Part shown: in pieces, positions 1 through 15,500 of the stretch
How positions within the stretch are numbered: position 1 is the first letter of the stretch
How the letters are laid out: every line of letters starts with the position of its first letter
Assembly (NCBI GenBank): GCA_964035575.1
Contig: OZ037902.1
Span: 1,178,001-1,242,000 of the forward strand
Source of the DNA: Rhynchopus sp. YZ270_cl-10
Lineage: Eukaryota; Euglenozoa; Diplonemea; Diplonemida; Diplonemidae
Direction of reading: 5' to 3'
DNA length: 64,000 bases
The notes under the pieces: model-generated
The model's input: the letters and a program-made list of their open reading frames with translations, nothing else
Told to the model about the DNA's origin: nothing
Databases searched by the model: none
Position numbers and translations under genes: made by a program

Positions 1-1784
1 CGTCCTGACCAGCGTTCGCACACTTTTGTTATTTTTGTTCGTGCAAAAAAGTTTTGTGTTTGTTCCTTTCTCTTCGAGTAAGAAGAGAAAAAAAATGATG
101 GATTTTTTGAAAAGTCACGCAATCTGCGTGCTGCAATATCGCTCTCCCCTAATGGTGATATTCACCAAGGGGAGAGCAAAAGAAAATAAATACCCCCCCC
201 CCTTATCTTGTCGTGGCAAAGCTTCTTCCTCTCTATTGAAGTCAACAGCTTCTCTAAAAAAAAAGCGCACGTACTTTGCTGAATGTGTGCCAAAAAATGA
301 CGGATTTTTTTTGTAAGTTTTTGTATTACGTTTTTCTCTGTTGTTCAAAGAAAATGGAAAATTTGAACGGAGAAAAACATAAAGGGTCGTTACTGGAGGG
401 CACCTTTTCCAGGGATTTTTCAGATTTTTTTTTCCCCACCTGAAATAGCTATTTATCTATTCCGATAAAAATGGCAAAATTGGGTGAAATAATATTTATT
501 TCACCGATTTTTGGTGATTACGCATGAAATAAAAAAGAGAAGTAGAGTTTTGAAAACCCTGAAAAAGTGCCGTGTCCTCACTGTACCTCAAAAAATAATG
601 CCTTAGTTGTGAAGGCTGCTGTGTCGTCATACTGGATCTATGTCGTTCAAGGGTTACGGATAGATTCATACACAGCGCCGATAGAAATTATTGAATCAAA
701 GTACGTGAACCAAAAAGGGTTGTATTTGGTCAATGTGCAAAGACCGCTACAGTTGACTTACGGCCTGCCCCCCCCCCCCCTCCTGCGTTAGCTATTCTCT
801 TTCTCGATCCGAAGGTCAGAGTGTTTGGAAAAAAAAGCACATATTCCACTTTCCCGAGTTGGTGAAGAACGAGTTGCTGTACAAAAGCAGTTTCCTTCCG
901 TATATAATTTATATGAGAGGAAAAATGGAGGTAGGGCGTCGTCTAGTGTCTTACCTGTATGTTTGCCACCTGGCCTTGTAGCTCTTTGTGTTTGTGGCGG
1001 ATTCGTCTTATATGTTTCTCTCTCTCAATTGTTATGCATCCCCGCTTGTTTTCTTTGAGTACGTCCGATTTTTGAGTTCCGTTCACATATCGTACAAATA
1101 TGGAAGTCTCTTGTTAGACGTACGTAGAGGAGAGTGACACAATCGTTTTTCAACCTTTATTTTAAATTCTTGCGACAACGTGAGCTTCCGAATTTACTCC
1201 CAATCTAAGAAAAAACAAAACTACTGGTAAAACGTGTGTTGGTTATCATCAAAAGACACAGCGTTTTTAGGTGATTAAACATAAGTGGTTTGGAATCAGG
1301 TAACCAACCTTTTTTCTTCGCAATACAGTTTTGTTTTTTCTTGGAGGTGTGTGCGTGTGTGTGTGGACACGAGCCGCATTCGTCTTTCAAGTTTTCTCTT
1401 GTTTTTTTTTTTTTTTGTGCTCGCTGTTGCACACCCCTTTCACTGCATCTCTCCCCTGCCCGCGTACGCTTGTCTTTGACGTGGCTTAAAGGAACTTCCC
1501 CAGTATTACTTGTTCGGGTTTTTTTCAAAAGAATCGATAAAAAATGCAAAAAATGAGTTAAGCTAGGAAAGTGGAGTTTCACAAAAAAAATTTCTCTCTT
1601 TTAAGTCTGGTATACTCAGCTAAGTTTAAAGTATATCGTATCTTTTGAAGTTAACACCAAACTGAAAATACTTTTTTTCTTCTTCAAAAACAAAACAATC
1701 AATACGAGAATCAACCATTTTTGTTTTTGTTTTTTGCCACCTTTTTATGAACATCTTCCATTTTTTTTTATTATATACGATGTC
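1..1784. other. AT-rich intergenic flank, no gene seen
   Basis: Homopolymer-rich sequence with no coding-like open frame. An imperfect inverted repeat pairs 330-348 with 363-378 (core GTTTTTCTCTG against GGAGAAAAAC). I see no tRNA, rRNA or protein signal here; the open frames present are short and low in complexity. Confidence 0.6.
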
Positions 1785-2547
1785 CAGGGCGTTCGCTATC
1801 GCCATCGTTTTTTCCTGATCGTGGCGAAATGCCAAAAAATCCGAAATTTTTGCTTTTTTACTAGTGCTTAAAATAGGTCAAAAAAAAATTTTCCCGCCGG
1901 AGAGAAGCTAGTTCGTGGGGGGTGAATCCCTGGTACTGAGTGGTCAAAAAAAATTGCGATTTGCGCGTGATCCCTTCCCCAGCACAAGTGCTATTACAGC
2001 TGAACTTTCCTGATACTAAAACCAGCAAAACGATGGAGAATTTCATCAATCCCCCCCTCACTGAGGGTCTCTTTGTGCTGTTTAATCAAACAGATGCACA
2101 AGAGAGAGGCATCTGTCATATGAGACTTCATCCTTAGTTTGATTATTTTCAATAAACTAAAACGTCTCTCTGCCGTTGAAGATAGAGTTGACACGAGCAG
2201 TGACACCTTCTATAACAGGGGGTACGGGGCACCTTCAGCAGACTGCAGGATTGAGGAGCGGGAGTGCTGGGGAAACTTCCTCTCACGGCAGGCGGGTTTG
2301 CGGATGATTTTGAGTACAGTGGACACCCCTCTGCGACCCCCCCTCCGGGGGGGTCTACAGGGTGGTGGGGAGAAATCTCTCTCTCTTTTTTTTTTTTTTT
2401 TTTCCCCTTTTTTTTTTTTTATTTATTTATTTATACAGGGTTTCGCCCCGGTGGGGCGAAGCCCTGGGGCGAAATAAAATGTCATTTTTTCAGGAAAAGA
2501 TTTTTTTAACGAAAAAAAATATTTTTCGCCCCGGGGCGAACGCCCTG
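1785..2547. mobile_element. hAT-like non-autonomous DNA transposon, copy 1
   Basis: A 763-bp element with terminal inverted repeats CAGGGCGTTCGC / GCGAACGCCCTG, flanked by an exact 8-bp target duplication ACGATGTC (1777-1784 and 2548-2555). Eight-bp duplications and CAGGG-type ends are typical of the hAT superfamily. The right end folds into nested hairpins of CGCCCCGG motifs. There is no transposase frame, so it would depend on an enzyme encoded elsewhere. A second copy lies at 32102-32856 and is nearly identical over most of its length. Confidence 0.85.
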
Positions 2548-2555
2548 ACGATGTC

Positions 2556-4911
<2,356 letters not shown>

Positions 4912-6877
4912 TGCGGCACGTGCACCACACACACACCGCCCCCCAGGGACCTCTTCAACCTGAAGCTGCAGTTGCCACACTGTCCCTGACCTGCCAACCC
5001 ACAGATTATTTTGCTTTGCTAATAAAAAAAGACAGTTTTCTGAATCCCCCCCATGATTTTTTTTTTAACCCTTTTATGATGAGAGATGACATCGCGGCTT
5101 TTTGTGTATGTTCCTGAGTATGGAAAGGAGAAGAGAAAAAAAAATGGCCCCTTTTTGTCCCCATTTTCCCCTTTGTAGATAAGAAGTGCCGCGGAAAGTA
5201 ATTTGTTTTGTCTTCTGTATTTCAGTTCCATTGAAATCCTGATCCCCAATAGTGAAAAGGACCAGGATTTAAAAGGTGGTTTGTTTTCTGTTTTAAGAAA
5301 ACACGATACAACACCCAATTTTTTAAAAAAGCGGAACCGTTTTTTCTGAATTCAGCTTGTTTGCTTTTCCAAGGTTCTCCCACCCTCCTCATCCCCGTTT
5401 TATTTTTATACTTTATTTTTTTTTTTTGCCAATTCTAACACTAAATTTTTTTTCTAAAAAAAGAGTAAAAAAAAACAAAAAAACACCTGTGGGCGTAAAG
5501 CCCCCTTCCTTATGACAAGTTTCCCTCCCCCCTTTTTAACAACCAAAGCAAAACCCAAGAACTCAATTGGCTGAGAACGGGAACAATAACAAAACATGAA
5601 AAATCAATAAAAAGGGGGGAAACTCAAAAAAAAAAAAAACAAAAGCAAAAAGAGATGGATGGGGGTGGGAAACGCAAAAAAAATTAAATCTAATCTTCAC
5701 ACACTCTCCCCTGATCTCCTTCCTGAACTGCACTGGTAACCCCAAAGATGTGGTAAGTATGACAAGGGACTGGGGATGGGAGCGGGAAGAAATAATGTGG
5801 GGAAGCCCCCACAGCGACAATAAAACAAAACACACCCAGATACTAAAAAAAAAGAAAAAAAAAACGTTCTATTTTTCCTCCTTCCCCTCTCTTATACAAT
5901 CGGTCAATTTGCATCTGGGGATGGCATAGCATGGTAGCTTTTGGTTCTGTTAGTGGTCTGCATTATGCTTCTGTTCTTTCACTCCCCGCATGCCAATGAA
6001 GTGCTTTCTCTGGGGTTCAATAATCAGTAGTGGTCGAAAACGTGCCTTTAAGTGATTGAGGGGGGTTTAAGTACCGTCTTCGTAAAAATGTTCGACCGTA
6101 AAAAAAAAAGGACGAACTTCCAGAAAAATCCGGAAAAGGACGAATTTTAGTACGGTCAAACATTTTTACGAAAACGGTAAGGCTTTTCCTACTGTGGTAT
6201 GGTAGGCAGATCAGGAGTTGCTGAGCAGAGATGGCGCCGTTGATCTTGTCCTTGAAGTGCTGTGCGCAGGAGGAGGAGATGGAGTAACCTTTTGGGTTTG
6301 CCACACCTGTCGTATAAGGCGGGCCATCGTGAAGTCAATCTTCCCGCAGACTTCGCTTACATTCCTGCTTTGCATTTGGAGGTATTCAGGTCGTTCAGCA
6401 CTCCGACAGCTTCGCATGGCAGGTGCGGGCGTTCCCACTGCCCCGATCTCGTCGTTCGCGTGGTGTTCAAAAAATAAGTGTAATATTACACGCCAGTTCT
6501 GCGTTCATCCTTGTGGCATGGTTCCCATTTGGCATGTGCTTCAAAAAAGTGCATCACTGAGTTTCGTAATCTGTTTCTGTTGCTCAAATGGAGTTTCGCA
6601 GATTTTTGTAGTCTGTTTTCTGCTGCTCAATTAGAGCAGTAGCAGGTTGCGCGACTGTGTCACAAAGTCTCAGACACTGGCGGCGACTCTTGCTCATTCG
6701 GAAGGTGGGGGAATGGCGGTTTTTGTCCTATTTTTTTGTCTCTCTTCTCTGTATCGAATTAGGGCGACAAACAAAACTCTGCTGCATTGCAATTCCTTTT
6801 CGCATTCTGCCTCATTTTTTCTCCTTTTTTTTTCTTCTCAATTCCTTCACAAAAACCACTTTCCATTTCAGTATTAA
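4912..6877. other. Intergenic, no confident gene
   Basis: AT-rich spacer of about 2 kb. A foldback at 6072-6179 is listed separately. On the - strand at about 6190-6480 the sequence becomes coding-like in composition (for example CGKIDFTMARLIRQVWQ), but the open stretches lie in two frames, are short and match no family I know, so it may be an old gene remnant. A decayed repeat with GGGGTTCAATAA lies near 5990-6035. Confidence 0.45.
6072..6179. repeat. Foldback element with 29-bp arms
   Basis: Left arm 6072-6100 and right arm 6151-6179 are inverted copies with two mismatches (each contains TCGTAAAAATGTT or its complement), around a 50-nt loop that holds two GGACGAA motifs. It resembles a small MITE. 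No clear target duplication was found. Confidence 0.7.
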
Positions 6878-7987
6878 ATGCTTCTTCGCCCCCCTGGTGT
6901 GAACGCTGCGACACGGTCTGTTGCAGAGGTGATTCGGAGGAGCGGACGCGCAACGGAGGAGGATAAGACACATGCACGCCGTGTGGTGGCTGCCTGGCGC
7001 CAACCACACCTCCATCAGCACAACCCACAACGTTGCCACGACCGTCTTTTGAAAGAGGTGCAGACCTGCCTGGATGAGGGTGGCGGGGTTGCTACGTACA
7101 CTGCGGCATTCAAACTCTTTGGGAAATGGGGGCGTATGGACGCTGTACTCAGACTGGAACGCAAGATGCTGGCAGCACACATCAGACACGATGTCACATC
7201 ACTCTCCGCCATCATCGCAGGCTTCGCACGCCGCGGCGACGTCCTCTCCGCCGAACGCTACTACACTGCCGCACAACGCATCACACACGAACACACCGGA
7301 GACCACCGCACCCCTTACCTCCTCTCTCTCATGCTGCTTGCATACCTCAAGAACAACGACCCCTCTTCTGCACGCCAATTCTACGCATCTTCCGTCGAAC
7401 TAACCCGCCCCCACGCAATTTCTCTCCGAGTCATAAATATGGCAGTCCGAGCAAGCCCCGACATCGCGTCTGCAGAAGCCTTTTTGGAAAGGGAATGTAA
7501 AACGCATGGGAGAACTCCAGATGAACATAGTTTTAAGTCTTTGTTGCATGTGTGCGAGGGGGTGGTGGAAGGGGGAGGGGATGTGGCTAAGGCGGTGGAG
7601 GGGGTACGGCGTGTGATGGAGGGGGTGTTTGAGGAGGGGTTGGTGTTGAATGATGAAGCGCTGATGGTGGCGGCGGTGGTGTTGTGTGAAGGGGGTGCCG
7701 TGGGGGAAGGGTTGGAGCTGTGTCGGAAGGTGGGTGGCAGTGGTGGTGGTGGTGGTGGGGGCAGTGCTGTGCGCACCATAGCCGTATCGACAGCTCTCAT
7801 ACGCTGCTGCGTGGCCTCGGGAGATGTGGACCTCATACCCTTCGCGGAAGCCGTCTTCGCAGCACACCCACACCCACCCTACCTCGTTCTCAAGCAAATG
7901 AAACGACTCTATGCCAGCCACGGACGCCAAGAAGATGCAGAAAAAATGACCAAAACGCTGTGGTCTCTCTACAAAATCGTGGGATAA
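6878..7987 (+). CDS. Pentatricopeptide-repeat (PPR) protein
   Basis: A 369-aa, mainly helical protein with tandem degenerate 35-residue motifs, for example TYTAAFKLFGKWGRMDAVLR, SLSAIIAGFARRGDVLSAER and SFKSLLHVCEG. PPR proteins bind organellar RNA in a sequence-specific way and act in its processing, editing, stability or translation; a mitochondrial role is likely, and the basic N-terminus (MLLRPPGVNAATRSVAEV) would suit import. A poly-Gly run lies near residue 290. The start follows an acceptor TTTCCATTTCAG by only 6 nt, which fixes the initiator well. There is no intron. The downstream RRM gene begins 113 nt after the stop. The RNA target is unknown. Confidence 0.85.
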   Translation: MLLRPPGVNAATRSVAEVIRRSGRATEEDKTHARRVVAAWRQPHLHQHNPQRCHDRLLKEVQTCLDEGGGVATYTAAFKLFGKWGRMDAVLRLERKMLAAHIRHDVTSLSAIIAGFARRGDVLSAERYYTAAQRITHEHTGDHRTPYLLSLMLLAYLKNNDPSSARQFYASSVELTRPHAISLRVINMAVRASPDIASAEAFLERECKTHGRTPDEHSFKSLLHVCEGVVEGGGDVAKAVEGVRRVMEGVFEEGLVLNDEALMVAAVVLCEGGAVGEGLELCRKVGGSGGGGGGGSAVRTIAVSTALIRCCVASGDVDLIPFAEAVFAAHPHPPYLVLKQMKRLYASHGRQEDAEKMTKTLWSLYKIVG

Positions 7988-8100
7988 GGGTTGTTGCGCT
8001 TCCACAGAAGCGGTTAAGGTGGTTCAGACCCAAAAAAAAACTTTTTTTTTATATCTCAACCCCTTTTTATACTTCAGCTTTACAAAAAAAAATTGAGAAA

Positions 8101-9042
8101 ATGATGCCCGGTATGATGGGCCTTGGAGTGGTTCCTGGTGCGTCGATGCAGAACCAAGCACAGGAAGGTACAAAGGCACGCGCTGCCACGAATGCTGCAG
8201 AGGCAGCGCACAACCTCCTCATCAACTACATGCCGAACACCTGCGACGAAGCGCAGCTGAGGGAGCTGTTCTCCGAGATGGGTCCGGTGGAGACGGTGAA
8301 CGTTGTGAAGGATATGCAGACCCAGGCGAGTCGGTGCTTCGGATTCGTCACCATGGTGTCTGCCGAGCACGCCCTCCGCGCCATCAAGGAGATGAACGGC
8401 AGAGAAGTTGGCGGCAAGAAACTCCGCGTTGCCTACGCACAACCACACCTCCTCCCAGGAGGCGTCTCGCCATCCGTCAATGTATTCATCTCAGGATTTG
8501 CCGGCGGGTTTAGCGAGGCTGCCTTACGGGGAATGGCGCAACGCTTCGGCCATATCGAAGAAGCACGTCTCCTTGACGAAGCCAAACACCCCCGTGGAGT
8601 AGGTTTCGTGCGTTTCTCCACAGTCCAAGAGGCTGAAACCTGTGTGAATACATTGAACAACACTGAAATTGCGACGCCAGATGGTCCAGGAACGCTTGCA
8701 GTGAAGTTTGCGGAGCGGAAGAGGGTGAAGCAGGCGCTTTTGAGCAAACAGCGTCATCAGCAGATCACGCCTGGAGGCTACAATGGAGGGACCGGGATGC
8801 CGTCGAATGTGATCTTCGTGCATGGGGTAGGGGGGGCAACAGAACGGGAGGTGCTCGACCTTATCTACCCCTCCTTCGGTGCTACAGCAAAGATTGCGAA
8901 GGTCGACGTCCCAAAAGGCAACAACGGAGAACCCCGCAATTTCTGCTTCATCCACTACGCAAACGTCCGCGACGCACAGAGGGCACTCTCCCTGGATGGG
9001 CATGGGTTGAACGGAAAGACCCTCCAAGTTCGGTTTAAATGA
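8101..9042 (+). CDS. Triple-RRM RNA-binding protein (ELAV/CELF-like layout)
   Basis: A 313-aa protein made almost wholly of three RNA recognition motifs. RRM1, about residues 39-115, has RNP2 LLINYM and RNP1 RCFGFVTM. RRM2, about 125-205, has NVFISG and GVGFVRF. RRM3, about 235-313, has NVIFVHG and FCFIHY. Two RRMs in tandem, a linker and a third at the C-terminus is the layout of ELAV/Hu and CELF proteins, regulators of mRNA splicing, stability and translation. The frame is open further upstream, but the AG of TATACTTCAG lies 23 nt before this ATG, so I start here. The 113-nt gap to the PPR gene suggests co-transcription. Target and exact orthology are not resolvable. Confidence 0.9.
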   Translation: MMPGMMGLGVVPGASMQNQAQEGTKARAATNAAEAAHNLLINYMPNTCDEAQLRELFSEMGPVETVNVVKDMQTQASRCFGFVTMVSAEHALRAIKEMNGREVGGKKLRVAYAQPHLLPGGVSPSVNVFISGFAGGFSEAALRGMAQRFGHIEEARLLDEAKHPRGVGFVRFSTVQEAETCVNTLNNTEIATPDGPGTLAVKFAERKRVKQALLSKQRHQQITPGGYNGGTGMPSNVIFVHGVGGATEREVLDLIYPSFGATAKIAKVDVPKGNNGEPRNFCFIHYANVRDAQRALSLDGHGLNGKTLQVRFK

Positions 9043-9547
9043 GCTGCCCTTTTTTTTTTTTTTTTTTGACTTTGTGTGGTTTTTGGGATTAAAGGGATTG
9101 GGGGACAAATATAAAAAAGTATAGTGGAGCACACTCTAGGGTGGCGGCACGAATACAACCAAGTTTTCAAAAAAGTAAAAAAGTAAAAAAAGGACACACC
9201 AAAGCTTCCAACGTATTTCAATATTTAAAAAAATGGCATTTTTTTCTCCTCATTAGTTGAAGGTGTGTTAAGAAACCAGATGCGAGCCGATGTTCACATT
9301 TTGTGTAACAGTATTTCCCCTTGGATTTCGTTTCAGCTTGCGCCAGATATTTACCCCTTATTTGGCTGCTTTTAACGGAAAACACTGCTTATTTTTTCTG
9401 TCAGCAAGATCCGTTGGCGGATGATAGTGTCTGGGTTTCTATTTTATGTGTCAACGTTCCTTTCCTCTCCATTCCCCCCTCGGGCCCCCCCTCCACACAC
9501 CATTCAGGGCAGAGGAAAAAACCTTTTTAAAAGGGGAACAACAAACC
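9043..9547. other. Intergenic spacer with a hairpin repeat
   Basis: No gene. T and A runs follow the RRM gene. A copy of the GTGGAGCACACTCTAGGGTG repeat family lies at about 9117-9178, running into CCAAGTTTTCAAAA. A pyrimidine tract ending CCATTCAG at about 9507 is the probable acceptor for the next gene, whose 5' UTR would then be about 40 nt. Confidence 0.6.
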
Positions 9548-12500
9548 ATGGGGACCTATCTGCGGCTGTGTGCTGGGACTCTCCTCTTTGCCATTGCCTC
9601 TGCACAGACGAATGAGTGTGTTGGGGACACCACGTGTGCCGCTGCGGGGCAGGTCTGTGTGGACCCGAACTACAACGTTGCGAGTGACTGGGTGTGCCAG
9701 TGCCCGGAGTACCTGGGGTTTGAGGCCAACACCATCTCGCAGGTGGGTGCGCAGGCAGTTGGCTGTACGCAGACCACGGCGTGCTCAGGGAAGTGCGCTG
9801 GTATGGGTTGCGTCGAGCGCCCCGACGGTTCTGTGAACTGCGTCTGCACCTCGCAGTCGTACTGCTACGGTGCCGGCGGCACGTCCCCCACTGTGTACCT
9901 GGATGAGTGCACTGCTGTCTGTCCGACCTGTGCAGACAAGGGTGCGGGGGCAGGGAACATCTGCTATGTCAGTGCCGGTGGAGGTGCCAACAGACAAAGG
10001 TGTACAGACCCTGTCAAAACCGCAGCCTCGACAGCCGATTGGTCCTGTGTGTGCCTTCCGCCCGCCACCCAGACGCAGCTCGGTGCAGCAGCAACGTGTG
10101 TGACCGGAGGGTCGCAATGCGACGCAGGGACGTTCCCCTGCCTCGACCCTGACACAACCTCCGCATGTCTCGACATCTGGGGGACCGGCACCGACACCCG
10201 TTGTGTCTGTCTTGGAGGACGCTACAACGCTGAAGGCACCGCCGCCACCGCTATGACCGGCGGCTGTCCTGACCTGAACGAGTGCACCGCCGCCTGCTCG
10301 ACGTGTGCAAGCAAAGGAGACATCGGCATCGCAGGCAGCGGAAACATCTGCAGCGCCTTCGGGCAGACCTGTGTCGACCCCGACACGCGCACCACTGGAG
10401 ACTGGATGTGTGTCTGCGTCGGGTCCACCCTGCAGAACACCACCAACACCGTGCAGCCGCAGCTGTGCACACCGGTGGGCGCCTGCGCGAATGTCTTCTG
10501 TGGTGCAGGGCAGTACTGCATGGAGTCAGGCAGCAGCTACAAATGCAACTGTCTCCCGCCGTACGTCGGGTCCAGCGACGCAGCCCCCGCAACATGCACG
10601 ATCAACGAATGCCTCTCGGACTGTCCCCACTGCGCGGGCTCGACCTGTGCAGACGTAGGCCAGGAGTGCGTCGACCCCAGCACCGGCATCCGTGACTGGA
10701 AGTGCAAGTGTTCCGCCACAGCGACCACCGCCACAGAGGTCGCCCTCGGCATCGTGTGGGCACAGCCCGGTCCTGCCTGCGTGTACACGGCAGACTGCAA
10801 CGTCAACACAGGGGGCGAGAAGTGCTTCGCCAGCGGCCAGGGCTGCAACCCCGTGTCTGCAGGTGTGTTCGCGTGCCAGTGCATCCCACCCTACGTAGGG
10901 ACGGACCTGCAAGGCAGTGCGATTGCCGGTTGTGGCTACGACGAATGCAGTGCAGCAGATACCAAAAAGATCTGTACTGACGCGGGACAGACTTGCGTAG
11001 ACAATGCGTTTCAGGTGCCCAACACGTGGATGTGCGTGTGCGCAGTGGGGTCTGGCACAGCGAAGCTGGCACCGGCTGTGTGCACAATGGACGAGTGCAT
11101 CAGTGTCTGCCCGACCTGTGCGCTTACGAGTGCAACAGCCACACACCCGTGCTCATCGGTTGGACAGGTGTGCGTCGACACGAGCACGAACGCGCTCTCC
11201 CTGAGCAACTGGGAGTGCAGGTGTGCAAGCGGCACCACCAACAGTGCCTTGATGAAGGCAGCAACGTGCACTGTCGTCGCAAACAGCGAGTGCAACGCTT
11301 ACGGCGAGTACTGTGCGGCCGCTGGCCAGCAGTGCCAGGACATCACGGGGCTCACGACTCTGGGAGACTGGAAGTGCGGCTGCCTCCGCTCGACCACCGT
11401 TGGCGAACAGAAGTACGCGACGTGCATCTACGATGAGTGCGCTGCGATGGGAACAGCCGAATGTGCGAAGGGGGGCCAGCTCTGCTTTGAGCTCAGCACC
11501 GCAGAGACGTCCCTTGGCGACTGGTACTGCAAGTGCCAGACAGGTTCGGGCATCAAGCTGGGCTCGCTTGCCGCGTGCAGTATGTCACCTTATGAGACAC
11601 ATTCACCTTTCCTTTCAACACACCTTTTACAGCAACCGATGCATGCGTGAAGCAGGGCAACACCTGCAACCCGAACATCTGCGTGAAGGACCCTATCCCC
11701 ATGGCAGAGCAGGCCATCTGCACGTGTGCAGACGCTGCGCGCATTGCCGCTGCAACGAGGTCATGCAGTATGTTACTTTGATGTTCTCGCAACACCACAT
11801 TCCCCTTTACAGCTGCCGGAGCCCGGTGTGCTGCAGGCCAGCCAGGCGACCTTGCGTGCGGTGCAGGCGCACCCTTGGTCACTGACCAGGGTTGCGTTGA
11901 CGTAGGAGCTACCAACTTCAAGTGTCAGTGCCACCCCCCCGCAACAGGGTCCACCAACGACGCCGTCGCTACCTGTGGTATGGAAAAACTACAATCCCCG
12001 ACCACTACTCACTACAACAGTGTTGGACGAGTGCACCGCCGTGTGCGACACCTGTGCTGATAAGGCAACAGAGAACCTGTGCACAGCGCTCGGGATGGAC
12101 TGTGTCGACCCGAACACGTCGCCGACGAGTACGGCCGACTGGTACTGCAAGTGCCAAGCAGCTGTTGGCATTGGACAGGGTACCGCCCTGGTTCCGCAGG
12201 CCACGTGCACGAAGGACGAATGTCTGTCCAACGTTGTATGTGGCACAGATCAGACGTGTGTGGACCCAAACACTGCCGTGGACTCCCTTGGGGACTGGGT
12301 GTGCGTCTGTGCGAACAAGACTGGCGCCGCTGTGGGCAAGATGGCCGAGTGCGCTGATGTGAACGAATGCGAGGACAACACTGTGTGCAGCTCCGTCGGC
12401 CAGGTCTGCACGGAGCCGAACCCAGCACGTTCCTCGAGGGGCGACTGGACGTGCACCTGCGTCGGGTCCACAGGCTCTGCACAGGCTGCTGCAGCAACGT

Positions 12501-15500
12501 GCACCTACCCCATCGGGAGTGAGTGCCTCACTCCCGCAAACTCGCTTGTCTGCACCAGCCGTGGCCAGGCCTGCGTCGACGGCGACGCGCTCAACGGAAC
12601 CTACTGGTGTCAGTGCGTCAGCCCCCAGACTGGAAGCAACACCTACAAGGCACCTGCCACGTGTCTCGATATTGAGACGGACGAGTGTCTTATTGCTGCC
12701 AACAGCCTTCTGTGCTCTGGCTCCCAGCAGACCTGCATCGACACGGACAAGACGCGCATGGGGTTTTGGGGGTGTGCCTGCCCAGAGGGCGGGAACTGGA
12801 CGACTGGCGCTGTGACTTCGAACTGCCAGAGCCCTATCACCACCTATGACGAGTGTCAGAACACGTGTGCGACGTGTGGGAAGGATATTTGTGTATCGGG
12901 GCAGACGTGCATAGAGGGCAGCCTGACGAAGGCGATGGACTGGTCATGCCAGTGCGCGGGCAGCACCGTGAAAATGCCTGCTGCGTCGTGTCTCGATGAG
13001 TGCGCCACGACAGGCCAGGTTGTGTGCGGGCTCACGCAGACCTGCAAGGATGAGATGCCGAAGGCAGGCTCCCTCAACGACTACACCTGCTCCTGCAAGA
13101 ACACAAACGTCTCGCGTATGGCAGAGCTCGCCGTCTGCGACGAATGCCAGCGCGAGCCCTGCAGCCAGGGCCAATGGTGCGAAGACCCGGTCACCACTGA
13201 CGACAGTGTCGGCGACTTCGTCTGCACTTGTCAAGACGGCAGAACCGCCACAGGCCAGACAGCCCCGTGCGCAGATGAGTGCACCAACGACCCGTGCCCC
13301 ACCAGCCAGACCTGTCTCGATGAGTATGTTTGCACACCCCTAACACCCACACACACCCGTCACAAAACAGGGACCGCTTCACCATCAACTCGTACATGTG
13401 CAGCTGTGTCAACGTCATTGGAGTCAACCGTACAGGTGGCCCTGCTGTGTGTGGTATGTGGCACACTCCCCTCACTCCACCCACATTCGCACACCCAACA
13501 GATGAATGCCTGCTTAACCCCTGCGCCAGCACTCTCTACACCCAGACCTGCGTCGACCCCAACTCGAACGACAACTCCACACGCGACTACGTGTGCTCCT
13601 GCAGCAACGGGAACGTCAAGCGCACCGGCACCGTCGCGCCGTGTAGTATGGCCTCCCCCTTCACCCCTCACCCTCACCCATTCCTTGCCCCACAACAACA
13701 CTTCCACAGTTCGTAACGAATGTGATGATACCCCGTGCCCAATCCCGCAGACATGCACGGACACTGATACCAACAACGAAGGCAACTTTGTGTGCACATG
13801 CCCGGCAAACACTACTGGGACAACAGATCTGACGCAGTCGGGCCGCCCTGTGACGCCATGTGGGACGTACGTGGACGAGTGTGTTGCGTGCTATGCCGAC
13901 CCCTACGGAGAGTGCCCGTGTGGCGACCCGCGCACGGCGGTGGGCCTGCTGCAGACACAGACGTGCTCGGACCCTGTGCCCAGCAGCAGCAGCCTCTTCG
14001 ACTACCAATGCACCTGCGTGGACAAGACCACCAACAACTTCAGCCTCGTCGCCTCGAGCGGGAAGGTGCCCGACTGCACTGCCCAGGCAACACCCTCGCC
14101 TACGGGAGGCATTCCTTCTGCGCAGCGGTGGATCTTCCGCCTCGACACGCGCCTTGCACAGGGCACGCTTCTCAACGTCACTGTCGGTGCCATTGTACGT
14201 GTCGTCAACCTGGACGCCAACGGCAACCTTGACGCCCTGTACGTCACCTGCCCTGGATGCCAGGTCCTGTCGGACATCTTCATCCACAAGCACTGCTTTG
14301 AGTACCTCCCTGCTGGCTGCGAGTCGAATGAGTACTATGCAGCCAACGTCGCTGTCAACAGCCTGGTGGGCGGGAAGTTCACTTCGCTTGAGGCTGCTAC
14401 GTATGAACGTGACGGTGATGTGCTGCAGTCTGCTGCGACGTCTACGGGTGTCTTTGAGTTCCTCTCGCCCGATGATGCGGTCAACGCAAAGTGGATTGAG
14501 GCACTGAAGGCAGACCCCAACAAGGCTGCCATGCAGTCCGACCCGAGCGTGCTCCTTGTCGACAGCGTCACCGGTGGTCTGACAGCCCCCGCAGTTGAGG
14601 ACGACGACGACGACAGTGGGCTCCCCTGGTGGGCGATCCTTCTCATTGTGCTGCTCATCCTTCTCTGCTGCTCGCTTATCATCTTCTTGATATGGTTCTG
14701 TGTCCTCCGCAAGAAGAAGGACAAGGAGACGAAGGAAACCAAGGACGTCGAAAAGGGCAAGGAGGAGGAGAAAGAAATGCAGCGTGTCACGCAAGAGGAG
14801 TCCAGCGCTGCAGGGTGGCAGCCATCTGAGGCTGCCGTCGTCCCTGCCCCGATGCCTGTTGCTGCAAGGAAGTCTTCGTACCAGGAGCCTGTTGACCGCG
14901 GCTTCCAACGCGATGTGAACCCAATCAACACAGTGTTCCCTTCCTCATCGAAGCGTGAGTCTGAGGTGATTGGGTTTGGGCGCAACCTTGAGGGCCAGCT
15001 TGGTATTGGCGAGGCCGACGAGCTGAAGGTGCAGCTCGCACCTGTTGAGGTGCCGGACCTACACGGGCTTGGGATCAACATGCTGTCCTGCGGCAGCTTC
15101 CACTCCTTCGTGGTTCTCACTGACGCAACGATTCTCGCATTTGGCGAAGGCGGCGACGGACAGCTTGGTCTCGGCAACCGCCTCTCCCCGAAGATCCCTA
15201 CCATTGTGTCCTTCTTCAAGGGAAAGCTTCCGAGGCTGGTTGCTTGCGGCGAACAGCATACTATTGTGGTTTGCAATGATTCTGTCTATGCGTTTGGGAG
15301 TGGCCAGGACGGACAGTTGGGGCTGCGCGATTTGGATGACAAGCTGGTACCGACTGCGATTCCAGAGTTCCACGGACGTGGCGGTGGCGTCGAATACCTT
15401 GCGTGCGGCAGCCACCACACATGCATTGTTGTCGACGGCAAGCTCTTCTCCTTTGGGTGGAACCGCTACGGACAGCTCGGCGTCGGCGACGACGAGGACC

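Noticed and set aside
7381-8005. Long - strand frames across the PPR gene
   Set aside because: Antisense shadows of a GC3-rich gene; the + strand has PPR motifs and an acceptor.
13661-14908. 415-codon - strand frame inside the EGF/RCC1 gene
   Set aside because: Antisense of Cys-rich coding sequence, with no domain; the + strand model is continuous and spliced.
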